Assembly: GCA_930367215.1 (NCBI GenBank)
Contig: OV884060.1
Location: 103,812,151-103,876,150 of the forward strand
Direction of reading: 5' to 3'
Length of the DNA stretch: 64,000 nucleotides
Source: Pollenia angustigena
Taxonomy: Eukaryota > Arthropoda > Insecta > Diptera > Polleniidae
In this document: piece by piece, positions 12,012 to 24,000 of the stretch
How the letters are laid out: every line of letters starts with the position of its first letter
How positions within the stretch are numbered: the first letter of the stretch is position 1
The notes under the pieces: model-generated
Databases searched by the model: none
Told to the model about the DNA's origin: nothing
The model's input: only the letters and a program-made list of their open reading frames with translations
Translations under genes and position numbers: made by a program

Positions 12012-15000
12012 GTAAGCTTTTTTTCTATTTTTGTTTTAATTTACTTATCCAATTTCTAATTATACATTAAAAAATACTTTCAAATGTCTGCTACAAATGC
12101 ATTCGAAAGCGTTACAATGAAAAGATTTCAATTTAACAAGTGCGGTGTGTCTAAAAATATTTTCTGATACAAGTTCGTGTGTACAAGTTTCTGCCTCTTC
12201 TTTTTCGTATAATGAACACAAAATCCGGAAAATGTTATGATTTTTCTTTTATCACTTACATATTTGGCTAATCAATATCAAGAAGATCAAAACAAACAAA
12301 AGATCCTAAAGAAAAAACAGCAAAAATGTCTAATACAATTTTCCAAACAGGTTTGTACTGATAAGCGTTGCACTTTATCCAAAAACTGAACTGCTTTCGA
12401 ATCTGTGTAATTTTACTTATTAAATGTTCCGCCATTTTACGTTTATCTATATATACATATAAAATTGTAACGTTACTGACTGACTGATTCATCATCGCAC
12501 AGCTTTAAAGCTTGAAGCTAAAAACTTGAAATTTGGACCAGAGATTTTTTACTCCCCAAATCGATCCACTAAGACTGGATTTTTGGAAATTCGAATGCTT
12601 AGGGGTTAAAAAAGGGTAAAAACGGGAAAATTCGGTAACCTTATATCTCCAAAACTAAAAGAGATACAAAAAAATGTAATACTTATCGTTGTTCTTTAGA
12701 AAAATAAGGTACTTTTTTGACACCCCATCTATCTTTTGAACCAAAAAACATAGAAACAAAGTTGTTACCACATTCGAAACTTTAAAAAAAATACGAAGAT
12801 GAATTTAGTACTTTTTCGAAATTTTAACATTTAAGGGGTGAAAATCGCAACTATTTTTGGTACTTTTTTACAAAACATTTTTTCCGTTCACTGACATATT
12901 CGTAATAAATTATGGGCCACCAAAACAATACCGACATTTTTTATACTTTAATGGGGGAAAAATAGTACCAAAAAGGGGAAATATGGGACATTTGATATTT
13001 TACTTTAGCTTTTTGGTTCTACAACTGTTGTTATTTTAATTATCGTCAATGTTGGACCCTAAAAAATAAGATTCAACATGCAATGTCCTGAGTGGATAAG
13101 AATCTATGCTGGAACTTTTTGGTACTTTCATGTTCTTTAACTGGTAATTTTTGAATTCCCGTTAGTATTGGACATAGAAACATAAAATTCAATATGCAAT
13201 GTCCTGGGTGGATGAGAGTCTATAAGAGGGAACTTTTTGGTAATTTTTTATTCATCGACTGGTGCTTTTTGAATTTCCGTTGGTGTTGGACATAGAAAGA
13301 TAAAATTAAACATACAAGGTCTTTAGTGAATGAGAATTTGTAAGAGACATTTTTGAAATTTTTTGTTTTTTAACTGGTACTTTTTGAATTTCAGTTAGTA
13401 TTGGACCTAGAAACATAAAATTAAACATGCAAGGGCTTGAGTGAATGAGAATCTGTAAGAGGTACAATTTTGTTCTTTAACTGTTACCTTTTCAATTTCC
13501 GTATTTATTGGATCTAAAAACATAAAATTAAACATACAAGTTCCTAAGTGAATGAGAATCTGAAAGCGGGATTTTTAATTCACTAACTGGTCCTTTTTTA
13601 AATAAACTGGTACTTTTTTCGATTTAATATTTATTTTTGTGCATTAAAAGCAAATAGGTGTCTTGTACTTTTCCGAAATTATGCCGTTTTAGGTAGTAAA
13701 CGGGTAAAACCTGCATTTTGGAACTTTTTAGTCCACCATCTAGCTTTAAAACCAATACGTGTAGAAATAAAAATTTTATAATATTTGTAACTTATCAAAA
13801 AGTGCACGGCCTAAAAAACACTTAATTGACAACATCTTTTGTAAGTTGTTGTTTTTTTCATTTTGTTTTTCTTAACCTACTTACAACTACAATTAATGTT
13901 GAGAGAATTTCAACTAATTGTAGTGGGGAAATGTAAGATGAGATGAACCCACTGTTGTTTATTGTTGATGTGTTTTGTTTAAACTTTGATATTGTTACAA
14001 GTAGAACTGTTGCTATAATTCTTATACGTTTAACAGTTTTATTTGGTTTAATATCTTTAGTTTGTCTAAAACCTTTATGGATGAAGTTTCCTGATGATCT
14101 GGCCTAAGCAACCAGTGAAATGCATAGGAATAGCTTATCCCATCAACAATAAATTTCAAGTGTTTTTATCAATAATAAAAACTGGGAATTAAGCACGAAT
14201 AACAAAATCTTTTGAAATTTGTAACTTATTTAAAAAATACAAATTCATATTTGGTACTCTTTGGAAATTCGAACGTTTAAGGGGTGAAAATTGTTCCTAT
14301 GTTTGTTACTTTTTTCAAAAATTTTTTTCCATCTATTTATCTTTCATCGCAGAGCCTAAACGTATTAAGCTAAAAGGTTGACAATTGGACCGAAGGCTGG
14401 CCTCTCGCTAAATCGATCCCGCTAACCTCAAAACTCCAAAACGAAAAAGAGATCCAAAAAATGCACTTATTGTTGTTCATTAAAAAAATAAGAGGACAGG
14501 GGCCTGATACTTTTTTGAAATTTGTTCCTTTTGGAGAGTAAACGCGTAAAACCTGTTCATATTTTGGAACCTTTTAAATCAAAACATTTTCTTCATTATT
14601 TGACACAAACGTAATAAATTATGGGCTCCCACTACAACACTAAAATGTTTGATACATAAATGGGGTGAAAAGAGTATCAAAAAGGATAATACGGGAAATT
14701 AACTATCTTTCATTTGCTTTTGTGTTATACGAGTGGTACTTTTTGAATTTTCTTTAATGTTGAATAGGTGCAAAGTCCTGTTTGAATATCAACCTATGAG
14801 ATAAGGCCATTTTTAAAATTATGTCAAATTATCTTTGATTTCGGGTCGATTGCTATGCACGATATTGGTGCAGGATCATTATTCTATTCTATTCCCTAGT
14901 TGGATAAGATTAGCAATGCCCTAAGAGGGGGATAATTGACACCTTTTTGTAACAGGTCACTGAAATAACCTAAATGAATACATTAATTTTCGGTTAAAAT

Positions 15001-18000
15001 AACGCCTATCGCAGATATTGTCATGAGTGAACTATGTTAATATTAAGGATCCCCTTCATATAATGTAATAGAACCAGATAGAATCAGCCTCTACTTTAGG
15101 AGCTACTACACTTGTTTTGTTTTGTTTTCCCCTATCACAATTCATTCGTAATATTGTGTTCACTGCACTGGTCATGGTATAAGGTACTTTAAGAACAATT
15201 TCCCGCAGGATTATAAGATACGGCCATGTTCTGACAATCGCACGATTTGAAATCGCAAAATGCCTGATTTGTTTTATGGTGTTCGGAAACTTTGCTTGCG
15301 ATCTGCTATAGTTTCTTAAAAATATTATTGTTGCCTTGAATGTACTTTTGCTATTTGAAGTTGCCAAACTTCTTGCGATTGCGATTTACAGAACACCTAT
15401 TACGCGATTTCAAGTCAGAATCGCAAATGTTAAGCGTTTTGCGATTGCCAGATCATGCCCAATAGTGTTAACCATTCGCCACAAGTTGTATCTATTAATG
15501 TAAGATTCTTTTTCACAATACTTCTACAAGTATCGGGTGATTTGTTAGCTTTTATCACTTTGGCAACACTGGTTTAAACAGCTGACGCACGTTTCGTGTT
15601 TTGTTTCACTATCAAACATTTTCAGTTTGTTCTATAATTTAACCATGAATCGTTTTACAAACGAACAACGCTTGCAAATTATTGAATTTTATTATCAAAA
15701 TGCGTGTTCTGTTAAGAAAGTTCATCGCACGCTTCTTCTATTTTAAGGTCAGTTTAATCGACCCACTGAAGCGGCTATTCGGGCTATTGTTACTAAATTT
15801 CGCAACAAATTTACATTGTTGGACATTAAACCACCAACACGCTTACGTAGAGTGCGAAGTGAAGAAAATATCGCACGCTTAACAATGGACTCTTTGATAG
15901 GCGAGTTCGGTGAACATTTTATTTCACGTTCGGGACCGGTCAATTGGCCGCCTAGATCTTGCGATTTAACGCCTTTAGACTATTTTTTGTGGGGCTATGT
16001 TAAAGCTCATGTCTATACACACATGCCCGCTTCAATTGACGCATTGGAAGACGACATTGAAGCATTTATTCATAAGATACTGGCAGAAATGTTGGAAAGA
16101 GTATGTCAAAATTGGACTAAGCGGATGGACCATTTGAGGCGCAGTCACGGTCAACATTTGCATGAAATATTCTTCAAACATTAAAGTATGTATATGGACC
16201 GTACTATCGATTCAAATAAAGGTTTCATGCATTTTTCTGAATTGTATGTGTTTTTTTTTTTGACTTTCCAATAGCTCTTAAAAAATCACCCATTAGTACT
16301 CTCGTCTTAGAGGTTTGTGGTTTTCTGATAGTATGGCCAATAAGGTTGTGTCAGTCATGAAATATATGTTTCTAAAGAGGGAAATTTTTTTGTTTTTGCC
16401 ACGTCCCCAAATACATCCCTTTTGGTTTTTTATATGTAGCGCTACCATCTAAGTTCCGGTCTCATCATATCGCATACCGTTGTTCATGGCCTGACAGTGG
16501 CTTCATTTTTGCCTTTGGTGACTTTTGTATAAACGCAAAGAATTTTTGGAAGTTGCTTCAAAAGGAAAGTAAGAAAAAACGAAATCGTAAAAGCTAGGGA
16601 TTCCAATACCAGTACTTCGGTATCGGCTTAAATCGAATACCGAAATACCACATTGAGAATACCGGGATTTTTTTTTTAGTTTTTAAAATTCTTCTCTGAA
16701 ATTGCATCAGTTTCCAACTTTGGAAATTCTTGTTTTGCATTTATTTATCTATATATGTATGTATATATGTATGTATGTATATAAAAATGAAAAATGTTTG
16801 TATGTTTGCTTGCTTGTTTGTTTGTTGGCTTATAGACTCCTAAACTACTAAGCCGATTTTCCTGAAATTTTTACAGTAGCATCACGCGAGCCCTAGGCTA
16901 CGTATTTTTTCGATAGGTGCAGGGGAATTGGTACCCCCCATTGGAAGACAATATTAAATATCGCATATCTTAAGAGCCACCTCACGCATTTTGTGTAACT
17001 TTTGGTAGTAGCATCTTCTGAGCCCCAAAGTTGAAATAAAGTAGCAACGGGGGAAGTGGTTTCCCTAATAGGACGCCAATTGTTTAATATCGCATATCTT
17101 AAGAACTGTTATAGTGAGAATGGTCAAACTTTGTAGCAGTCACTCTTATGGTATACTACGCTATTGAAAATAAAAATAAAGCGGGTAGGCGCAGGGGGGG
17201 GGAGAAATACCTCTCATAGGATGCATATATTAAATATCGCTCAACTGAAGAACTATTAAAGGGAGAGTCTTCAAACGTGGTTAAAGCTACTATTATGGTT
17301 AACTATAAATTTCAATATAGACATGGGCGGGGTAGCCTAGGAGAAGCAGTACCCCTAATAGATATAAATATTAATAAGAGCCGCTGCAAGCAATTTGTTG
17401 AACTTTTGGTAGTAGGATCTTCTGAGCCACAAAATTTAAATAAAATAGCAGCGGGGGAAGTGTTACCCCCCCATAGGACGCCAATGTTTAATATCGGATA
17501 TCTTAAGAACTGTTGTAGTGAGAATGTTCAAACTTTGTAGAAGTCACTCTTATGGTATACTACACTATTGAAAATAAAAATAAAGCGGGTAGGCGCAGGG
17601 GGGGGGGGGGGAGAAATACCTCTTATAGGATGCATATATTAAATATCGCTCAACTAAAGAACTATTAAAGGGAGAGTCGTCAAACGTAGTTAAAGCTACT
17701 GGTATGGTAAACTATTAATTTCAATATAAAAATGGGCAGGGTTGACAGAGGAGGAGCAGTACCCCTCATAGATAGATATATAATTAAGAGCCGCTGATTT
17801 GAAAGAGCCCCAAAATTGAAATGAAATAGCAGCGGGGGAAGTGTTAGCCCCCATAGGACGCCAATGTTTAATATCGCATATCTTAAGAAATGTTATAAAT
17901 AGAAACTGGGAATTATTTCCTTCCGAAGGTTACTTTATATTATATTCAACATTTTACATTTTTCGAATTTATTCTATGAACTAAATTTCAGTTATGTATT

Positions 18001-21000
18001 TTATAAAGCTTTTTTTTAATAGTTCTATTCCTTCAATTTTTCAGAAATGACTTTATACACTACCAGACTATTATATTGTATTTTCTTGTTCCATTTTACC
18101 TTAGCTTTCCTTTTGAAAGCAATGAGGTATATTTATAATAGTCTGGTAGTGTATAAAGTCATTTCTGAAAAATTTAAGGAATAGAACTATTACAAAAAAA
18201 GCTTTATTAAATACATAACTGAAATTTAGCTCATAGAATAAATTCGAAAAATGTAAAATGTTGAATTTAAGAGCTGTTATAGTAAGAATGTTCAAACGTT
18301 GTAGAAGTCGCTCTTATGTTATACTACACTATTGAAAATAAAAATAAAGCGGGTAGGCGCAGGGGGGAAATACCTCCCATAGCATGCATGTATTAAATAT
18401 CTCTCAACTGAAGAATCGGTCAAAGCAGTGAAGCGAAGCGCACGGGTTAAGCTAGTATATTATATATATGAATGCATAGTATGTATATACCTAGAGCCAA
18501 CTTCAAGTTGAAAGTATTAGAAATACAAAACAAAACAGAATAGCAGAGTACATGAAACTGAGTTTCCCTCTACAATCTTCTCGCCTCACTCACCATTAAA
18601 CTGAACAATTGCTGCAACAAAAAAGTCTGGAAGTTGACTAAAGGTATGGTCACTTTTGACAAACATTCGACGAAAAAGCCAACAGACAAACTAAGTTTAT
18701 TTTCTGTAATTCTAATAAATATTTTTTGTTTTAATATGTATTCACATTTATTACAAATTATAATACAGCATTATTAATCTGTTTTGTAATATAGAATACA
18801 AGTTAAATTACACTTATAATGAGCAAACGAAGTGGTTTCGTCTTTATCGTCAAATGTTTGCCATATGGGACAGTACCTTAAGTATGAGTGAAATTAAATG
18901 TCATACAGTCATGGTAGCTAGCAGGGTTTCGTTGCGAATTCCGCTTAAATTCGCCAGAAATGGAAAAAACTCGCCATAATATATATTTTGTTTAATTTGT
19001 ATATAGTGAAGACAAAAAAGGACAATAAAATAGTTTCTAGTAGTTTTTTTTTCAAAGCAACAAAACAAAAGTTTTTGTTGTTAGCATTAAACAAAGAATA
19101 AAAATAATATTATGTTTCAGAATGTATTGACTTAAAGGATTCTGAAAATATGAAAGGAAAATATTTGCAAATTGTGTTTAATTTCCTTATGACCATGGGT
19201 CCTACAAGTGTAGATTCTGAGCGTGCGTTTTCCGCAGCAGGATTAATCTGCACGAAAATAACAATACGCCTTTCGGATAAAAGCATCGACAATAAAGGTA
19301 AAGAAACTTTGGGTACCTTTGAATTAATTACTTTTAAATTTTTGCTTTGTTTTTAATATCGACCTGTTTTGTTTTTTTAATAACTACATATCGATGGCGT
19401 AATATAAAAAAGGCATAACTCGAATTTTCTGTTTGTTTACTGGGGAAGAAAAAAAAAACTTAATAAAATCCATAAAATTTTAGATAAAAAAATGTAAAAT
19501 GCAATTTTTAAAATTTTAAATCAAGATACATGTGGCATAAGCTACTATAAAAAACAAAAAAGCTTTTTTCTAAAAAAGCTCGAGCTAGGCCTTTTTTATA
19601 TTAAGCCATCAATATGTCCCAGTAAAAACTTCGCCTATTTTTTAAAATGAATAGCTTATTTTACTAATTATTTAGTAGCTTTCTTACATATAATTACATA
19701 TTTTTTCAGATGTATGTAGGTAACAAATAATGACAAAGATTTAAGTGCAATAATTTTGGACATCACTCATAAAATTCATTGGTTCTTTCAGTAAAATTGG
19801 AAGTAGTATTTTTACTTTTTATTTTTTCCTGATTACTTAACACTTTATTTTGAAGGCGAAGTTTTTACTGGGGTATAAATGAATTAATTATCTTTTTTAT
19901 CAATAAATATTTTAAATAAACAATAAATTGGATTGAATAATAGAATATCCTCCTTCCCATAACCTATTTTCCTAGTTCCAACACAATGCAATGCATTAGT
20001 AGGGGTCATCCCCTGAGTGCTGGTCCTACACAGAAAAAATTATTGCCGAATTATTTTCAAACAAACGCTTGTTTGAAATTTTTTTTGATTTCTACAAATT
20101 TTTTTACTGATTCAATCAATATTTTTGTTTGGTTTTTATTTAACCAACAAAAATGTGGACAACTCTTCAAAAATTTAATAAACGCGCTATTGGTTTAAAG
20201 TTTTCATAATTTTGTATGAAATATTTAACGCTCTTTAATGTTGTCGCTTTTTGCATTTTTTTATTGATTGTAAGCAACACGTCTTTATGATAAATATAAG
20301 AACTACAACAAAAAACACATGCAGTCTATTTTTGAACGTTTTAAAAAAGTACAGCAATAAGAAAAACAACAAAAACAATAGCAGATAAAAAAAACGTTTC
20401 ATTTTTTTTAAACAACAGAAAAAACACATAATAAACAAAATAAATTTTTGGTTGGTTTCAAAGTTGGTAAAAAAAAACAAAATCCCGTATTCAATTTTTT
20501 CAAACAGTTTGTTTAAATACATCAAATACAAAAATAGAATGATGGCGGAAAACATATCGAGTCGGTCTGCCGCCGTTTTTGGTTACATTTCTTCTTCATT
20601 AGCAAAGGAAAGGATAAAGCAACAGTGAGTGATGAAGAAAAACACTGTGTGTATAAATAAGACTTCGTTCAAAAATTATTCCAACAAAAAAATGTGTCTT
20701 AAAGCCAGCCGGCCGCTCTGCTCTGCTTCATCTTCACCAACAGTGCTTGCTTGTGTGCGCGTCATTGCTTGTGCCAAAACTTTTTTGTTTGATTCAGCAA
20801 AATTATTTGTTTAAAATTTATATGAATTTCAGTAAACATTTTGTTTGATTCTGTAAAATTATTTGTTTGAAAAAATCGGCGTTTTTTCAATAAACAAAAT
20901 GCAAATAAATTGTTTGAATATGCGAATTTGTTTGTAGGACCGATTTCAGACAAAAAATTGTTTGATTCTACAAATTTTTTGTTTGAATTGAAAAAATTAT

Positions 21001-24000
21001 TTTTTCTGTGTAACAGTAAAAAAAAAAAAAAAAATGGAAAATTGTTATATTCTTGGTGCTTTGTATTTAGATAGATATTTTTATTCCATAAATAATACCG
21101 AAAATACCAATAATACCGGCCTTCGGTATTAGAATCCTTAGTAAAAGCCCCTTACGAATTGGGTGCTACACTTTTAGTTAGTGATACAAGTTCATCAGTT
21201 TTCTATGGCGTGTGAGAAAGAAGGCATATGTATGTAATCTGCATATCTAAAGCTATTGTCACATTATGTGTATTTGTCATGTGGAATGTCACTTTTTTAC
21301 ACACATGTGATTTCATTTGTATGTCAAAATTTGAGTTTTACATATGGTTTATAATTTACATGTTCAGATGTTGGTAGTTAAAGTACATTTGACATAACCT
21401 ATGAAAAATAAAAAAAAAAATACATACTTACCATTTTCAATAATAAATTTGTTTACCCTTTATCTTTTGTATTATTTATTTATTATAATTTATTTTAATT
21501 AAAATTTCAATTAATTTTTGCCGCCACAAACAAATTTGTTAATAAAAACAGCTGATGTCAGAACTTTGTCGCTAGAAAAAAGAACTCACTCTAAATCAAA
21601 CATGTCATATGTATGTGCCTTTTGGTGGGGTTCAGACGATGTGTAAAAGCTTAACATGTGAAAAAGGAACAATCCCCATAATCTGAACTTAGCTTAAATG
21701 TTTAAAGAATCAGTAGTGTCGTAGTATTTTTAGCTTAGTAAATTTAATTAGCTTTTTGATGTTTGCTTATATTTTTTTCGTATTTTTGACGTTTGTTACA
21801 ATTTATTTTCATTAATACTTTTTATATTGTATGTATGTTATTGATATTGTCACCATTCGAAATTCTCTTTAAATATTCGAATTGATTTTGCTAATACGTG
21901 TGCGAGTGCAGATGGAAAAAAGCGAATAGTTTGCAAATATGTATGCGAAACCGAATATTCGCCGCACTCCTAGTTATAATATATATAGCAGTTAATATCT
22001 TTAAGTGTTTTGTTAAAATAGAGAAAAATGGTTTACAATTTTTTGAGGAACCTTTAAAATGCTTTTTCTTTAAGATTAATATTTTCCGATGGGGGTGTCT
22101 TCGATTATATCGAAACATCTTCTCATTATAAAAAATTGTTAGCTAATATTGTAATTGTTTGCGTACTTTGCTTTGTGCTGATATTTTCGATGATTTGCAT
22201 TATTTTTATTGGATTTACGGAAAATTTCACCAAGTTCAGTTAAAACTAACTATTATTTTTATTTCCAGGCAGTGTTGCCAGTAGATTTACCGAAAAAATA
22301 CCTACACATGCAAAAAAAAAAGATCCGATTTTTCCCTTCCTGTTCAAAAAATTTCCCCTAAAAAAACATTGGTTATAAAAAATTAATTTTATTCGAATAT
22401 GTATATTAAAGCTTTGACAAAGCTGTTCTTCATCAAAAAAATTTGACAAGAACACACATTGTTTTGGAAGACAAAATATCTGTTTTGTCTACGGAGACAG
22501 AAAATTCATATTTTGGTTTATATTTGTTTCCTCTGCTAGCACGTTTGTATTATTATTGTGCACTTTGTTCTTCCCAATTTGCTCCTTTTTACAATTGAGG
22601 AGTCTGGGGCTTTTTTTAAGCGGAACTACGTGATCTACTACATGTTGTGCACATTGTTCTCTGCAATAAATAGTTTTATGCGCATTTCAAAATTTTACCC
22701 AGGATCTTTTTCTATTATTCGCTTTTGAAAAAGAAAATATTAAAAAAACATTTTTTCTTTCCAAAATAATGCGGTATGTCGAAATATCCCTACATTTTGG
22801 AGATTTTAAAAAATATGTCCGACTTTCCCTGCTCTTCTATTTAAGTATCAAAAATACCTACAAGTAGACATTGTCCCCTACTTCTGTCAACACTGCTTAC
22901 AGTTAACAATATGTTTTTGACAGTTATAACTGATTATTAATTATAGCTGAACTTGCTGAAATTGGCCGTTTATCTTAAAAATTAATAAGTATATGATTTA
23001 TATTTAGCACCTTAAACTGCATTAGATTGGCTACTTTGTGCCTTGGTCCACAAGTTAAATAAAAAATTTCTTTGATAAAATTATTGTTATACATATTTAC
23101 TTTTGTGAGTCGTTTGAAAGTGAGCGTGATTTTAACAGACGGATATAGACAGACGGACATGGCTTAATCGACTTAGAATTACTCAAGGTCTTAGATTAAA
23201 ATTAAACAGTTTCACTCGGAATGACAAACTTAGTACGTAACTATGTATGTAAACGCAAAAAAATGTATAACATTAACGGTATTTTTGTTTCTTATTTGCC
23301 GTTTTAAGCAATTAGATAAAATTATTTAGGTGAAGGTTACTGAATTATATTGCTTGGGAACGGTTTCCTACCTTTGGACCTGAACAGGGGGAAAAAGGTA
23401 AAAAAATCGAATTTTTTAAAGTTTTTTGCGATGTTGATCTTGAAGATGAAGTTTTCTTGATTTTATATGTTCACAATTTTGGTTCTTTATGGCAAGAGCT
23501 ACAACTTTGTCTCAGAGGGTAAATCAAAATTCCGAACGGTTTGCAAGATATGAGCCTGATAAAATGATCACTTTTTTGCAAAAATTTTGGGGGCCCATAA
23601 AATAAAATCATGACTTTGGGCAAAACTGGGAGGCACCGTTCTTTTTTTTTTTTTGTTCTTTTATCACACAGTGGTGTCCGTTATTTTTTTCGTGTTGCAC
23701 TGTGTTATCTTTTATAGCAGAAGGCGTTTGTCTACTAAATATATAATTAAGACATTTTAATTTATGTATGTATGTATATTTGCAGTTTAGTGAAGCATTT
23801 ACGAACAAGCACACACTTGTTTCATGTTCTGTCTGTAGTTTGTTGATTTTGTTCACTGTTCTCTGGTAGAGATGATTTTAGATTCACTTAACCTGATGTT
23901 ATATATTTAACTTTTTGTTAAATATGAAAGAAAAGGATCGATATATTTTTAAGACTTAAAAGCCAATCTTTTGGTTAAAACGGCAGCTAACCTGCAAAAT

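Larger units (their letters stand above)
12446..14900 (+). mobile_element. Probable Helitron-like or composite repetitive element
   Basis: It begins TCTATATATACATATAAAAT after an A, the usual insect Helitron 5' form, then TTACTGACTGACTGATTCATC and a CATCGCACAGC segment that recurs near 14343 (CATCGCAGAGCCTAAACG). It contains the tandem array 13020-13600 and a copy of the dispersed GGCCTAAGCAACCAGTG repeat. A 3' CTAG at 14897-14900 is possible but lacks a clear hairpin, so the right end is uncertain. Confidence 0.5.
16595..21140. mobile_element. hAT transposon relic, 4.5 kb, with nested insertions; TSD GTAAAAGC
   Basis: A perfect 8-bp direct duplication GTAAAAGC (16587-16594 and 21141-21148) flanks inverted ends TAGGGATTCCAATACC and GGTATTAGAATCCTTA, which have the T/CAGGG form of Ac-type hAT termini. 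A hAT dimerisation-domain remnant lies inside at 19150-19300. It now carries a Helitron-like element, a TTAA-type MITE, a CCCAGTAAAAAC MITE, a LINE stub and a TA-MITE, all of which inserted later. Confidence 0.88.

Noticed and set aside
14897..14900. CTAG as certain 3' end of a second Helitron
   Set aside because: There is no GC-rich hairpin before it and no matching copy to confirm the border, so only the 5' end is proposed.
15056..15367. 103-codon minus ORF
   Set aside because: It covers a MITE with inverted ends at 15220-15463 and has no domain.
20235..20555. 106-codon minus ORF rich in Phe, Leu and Lys
   Set aside because: Low-complexity translation of the TTTGTTTG-rich TA-MITE; hydrophobic only because of base composition.
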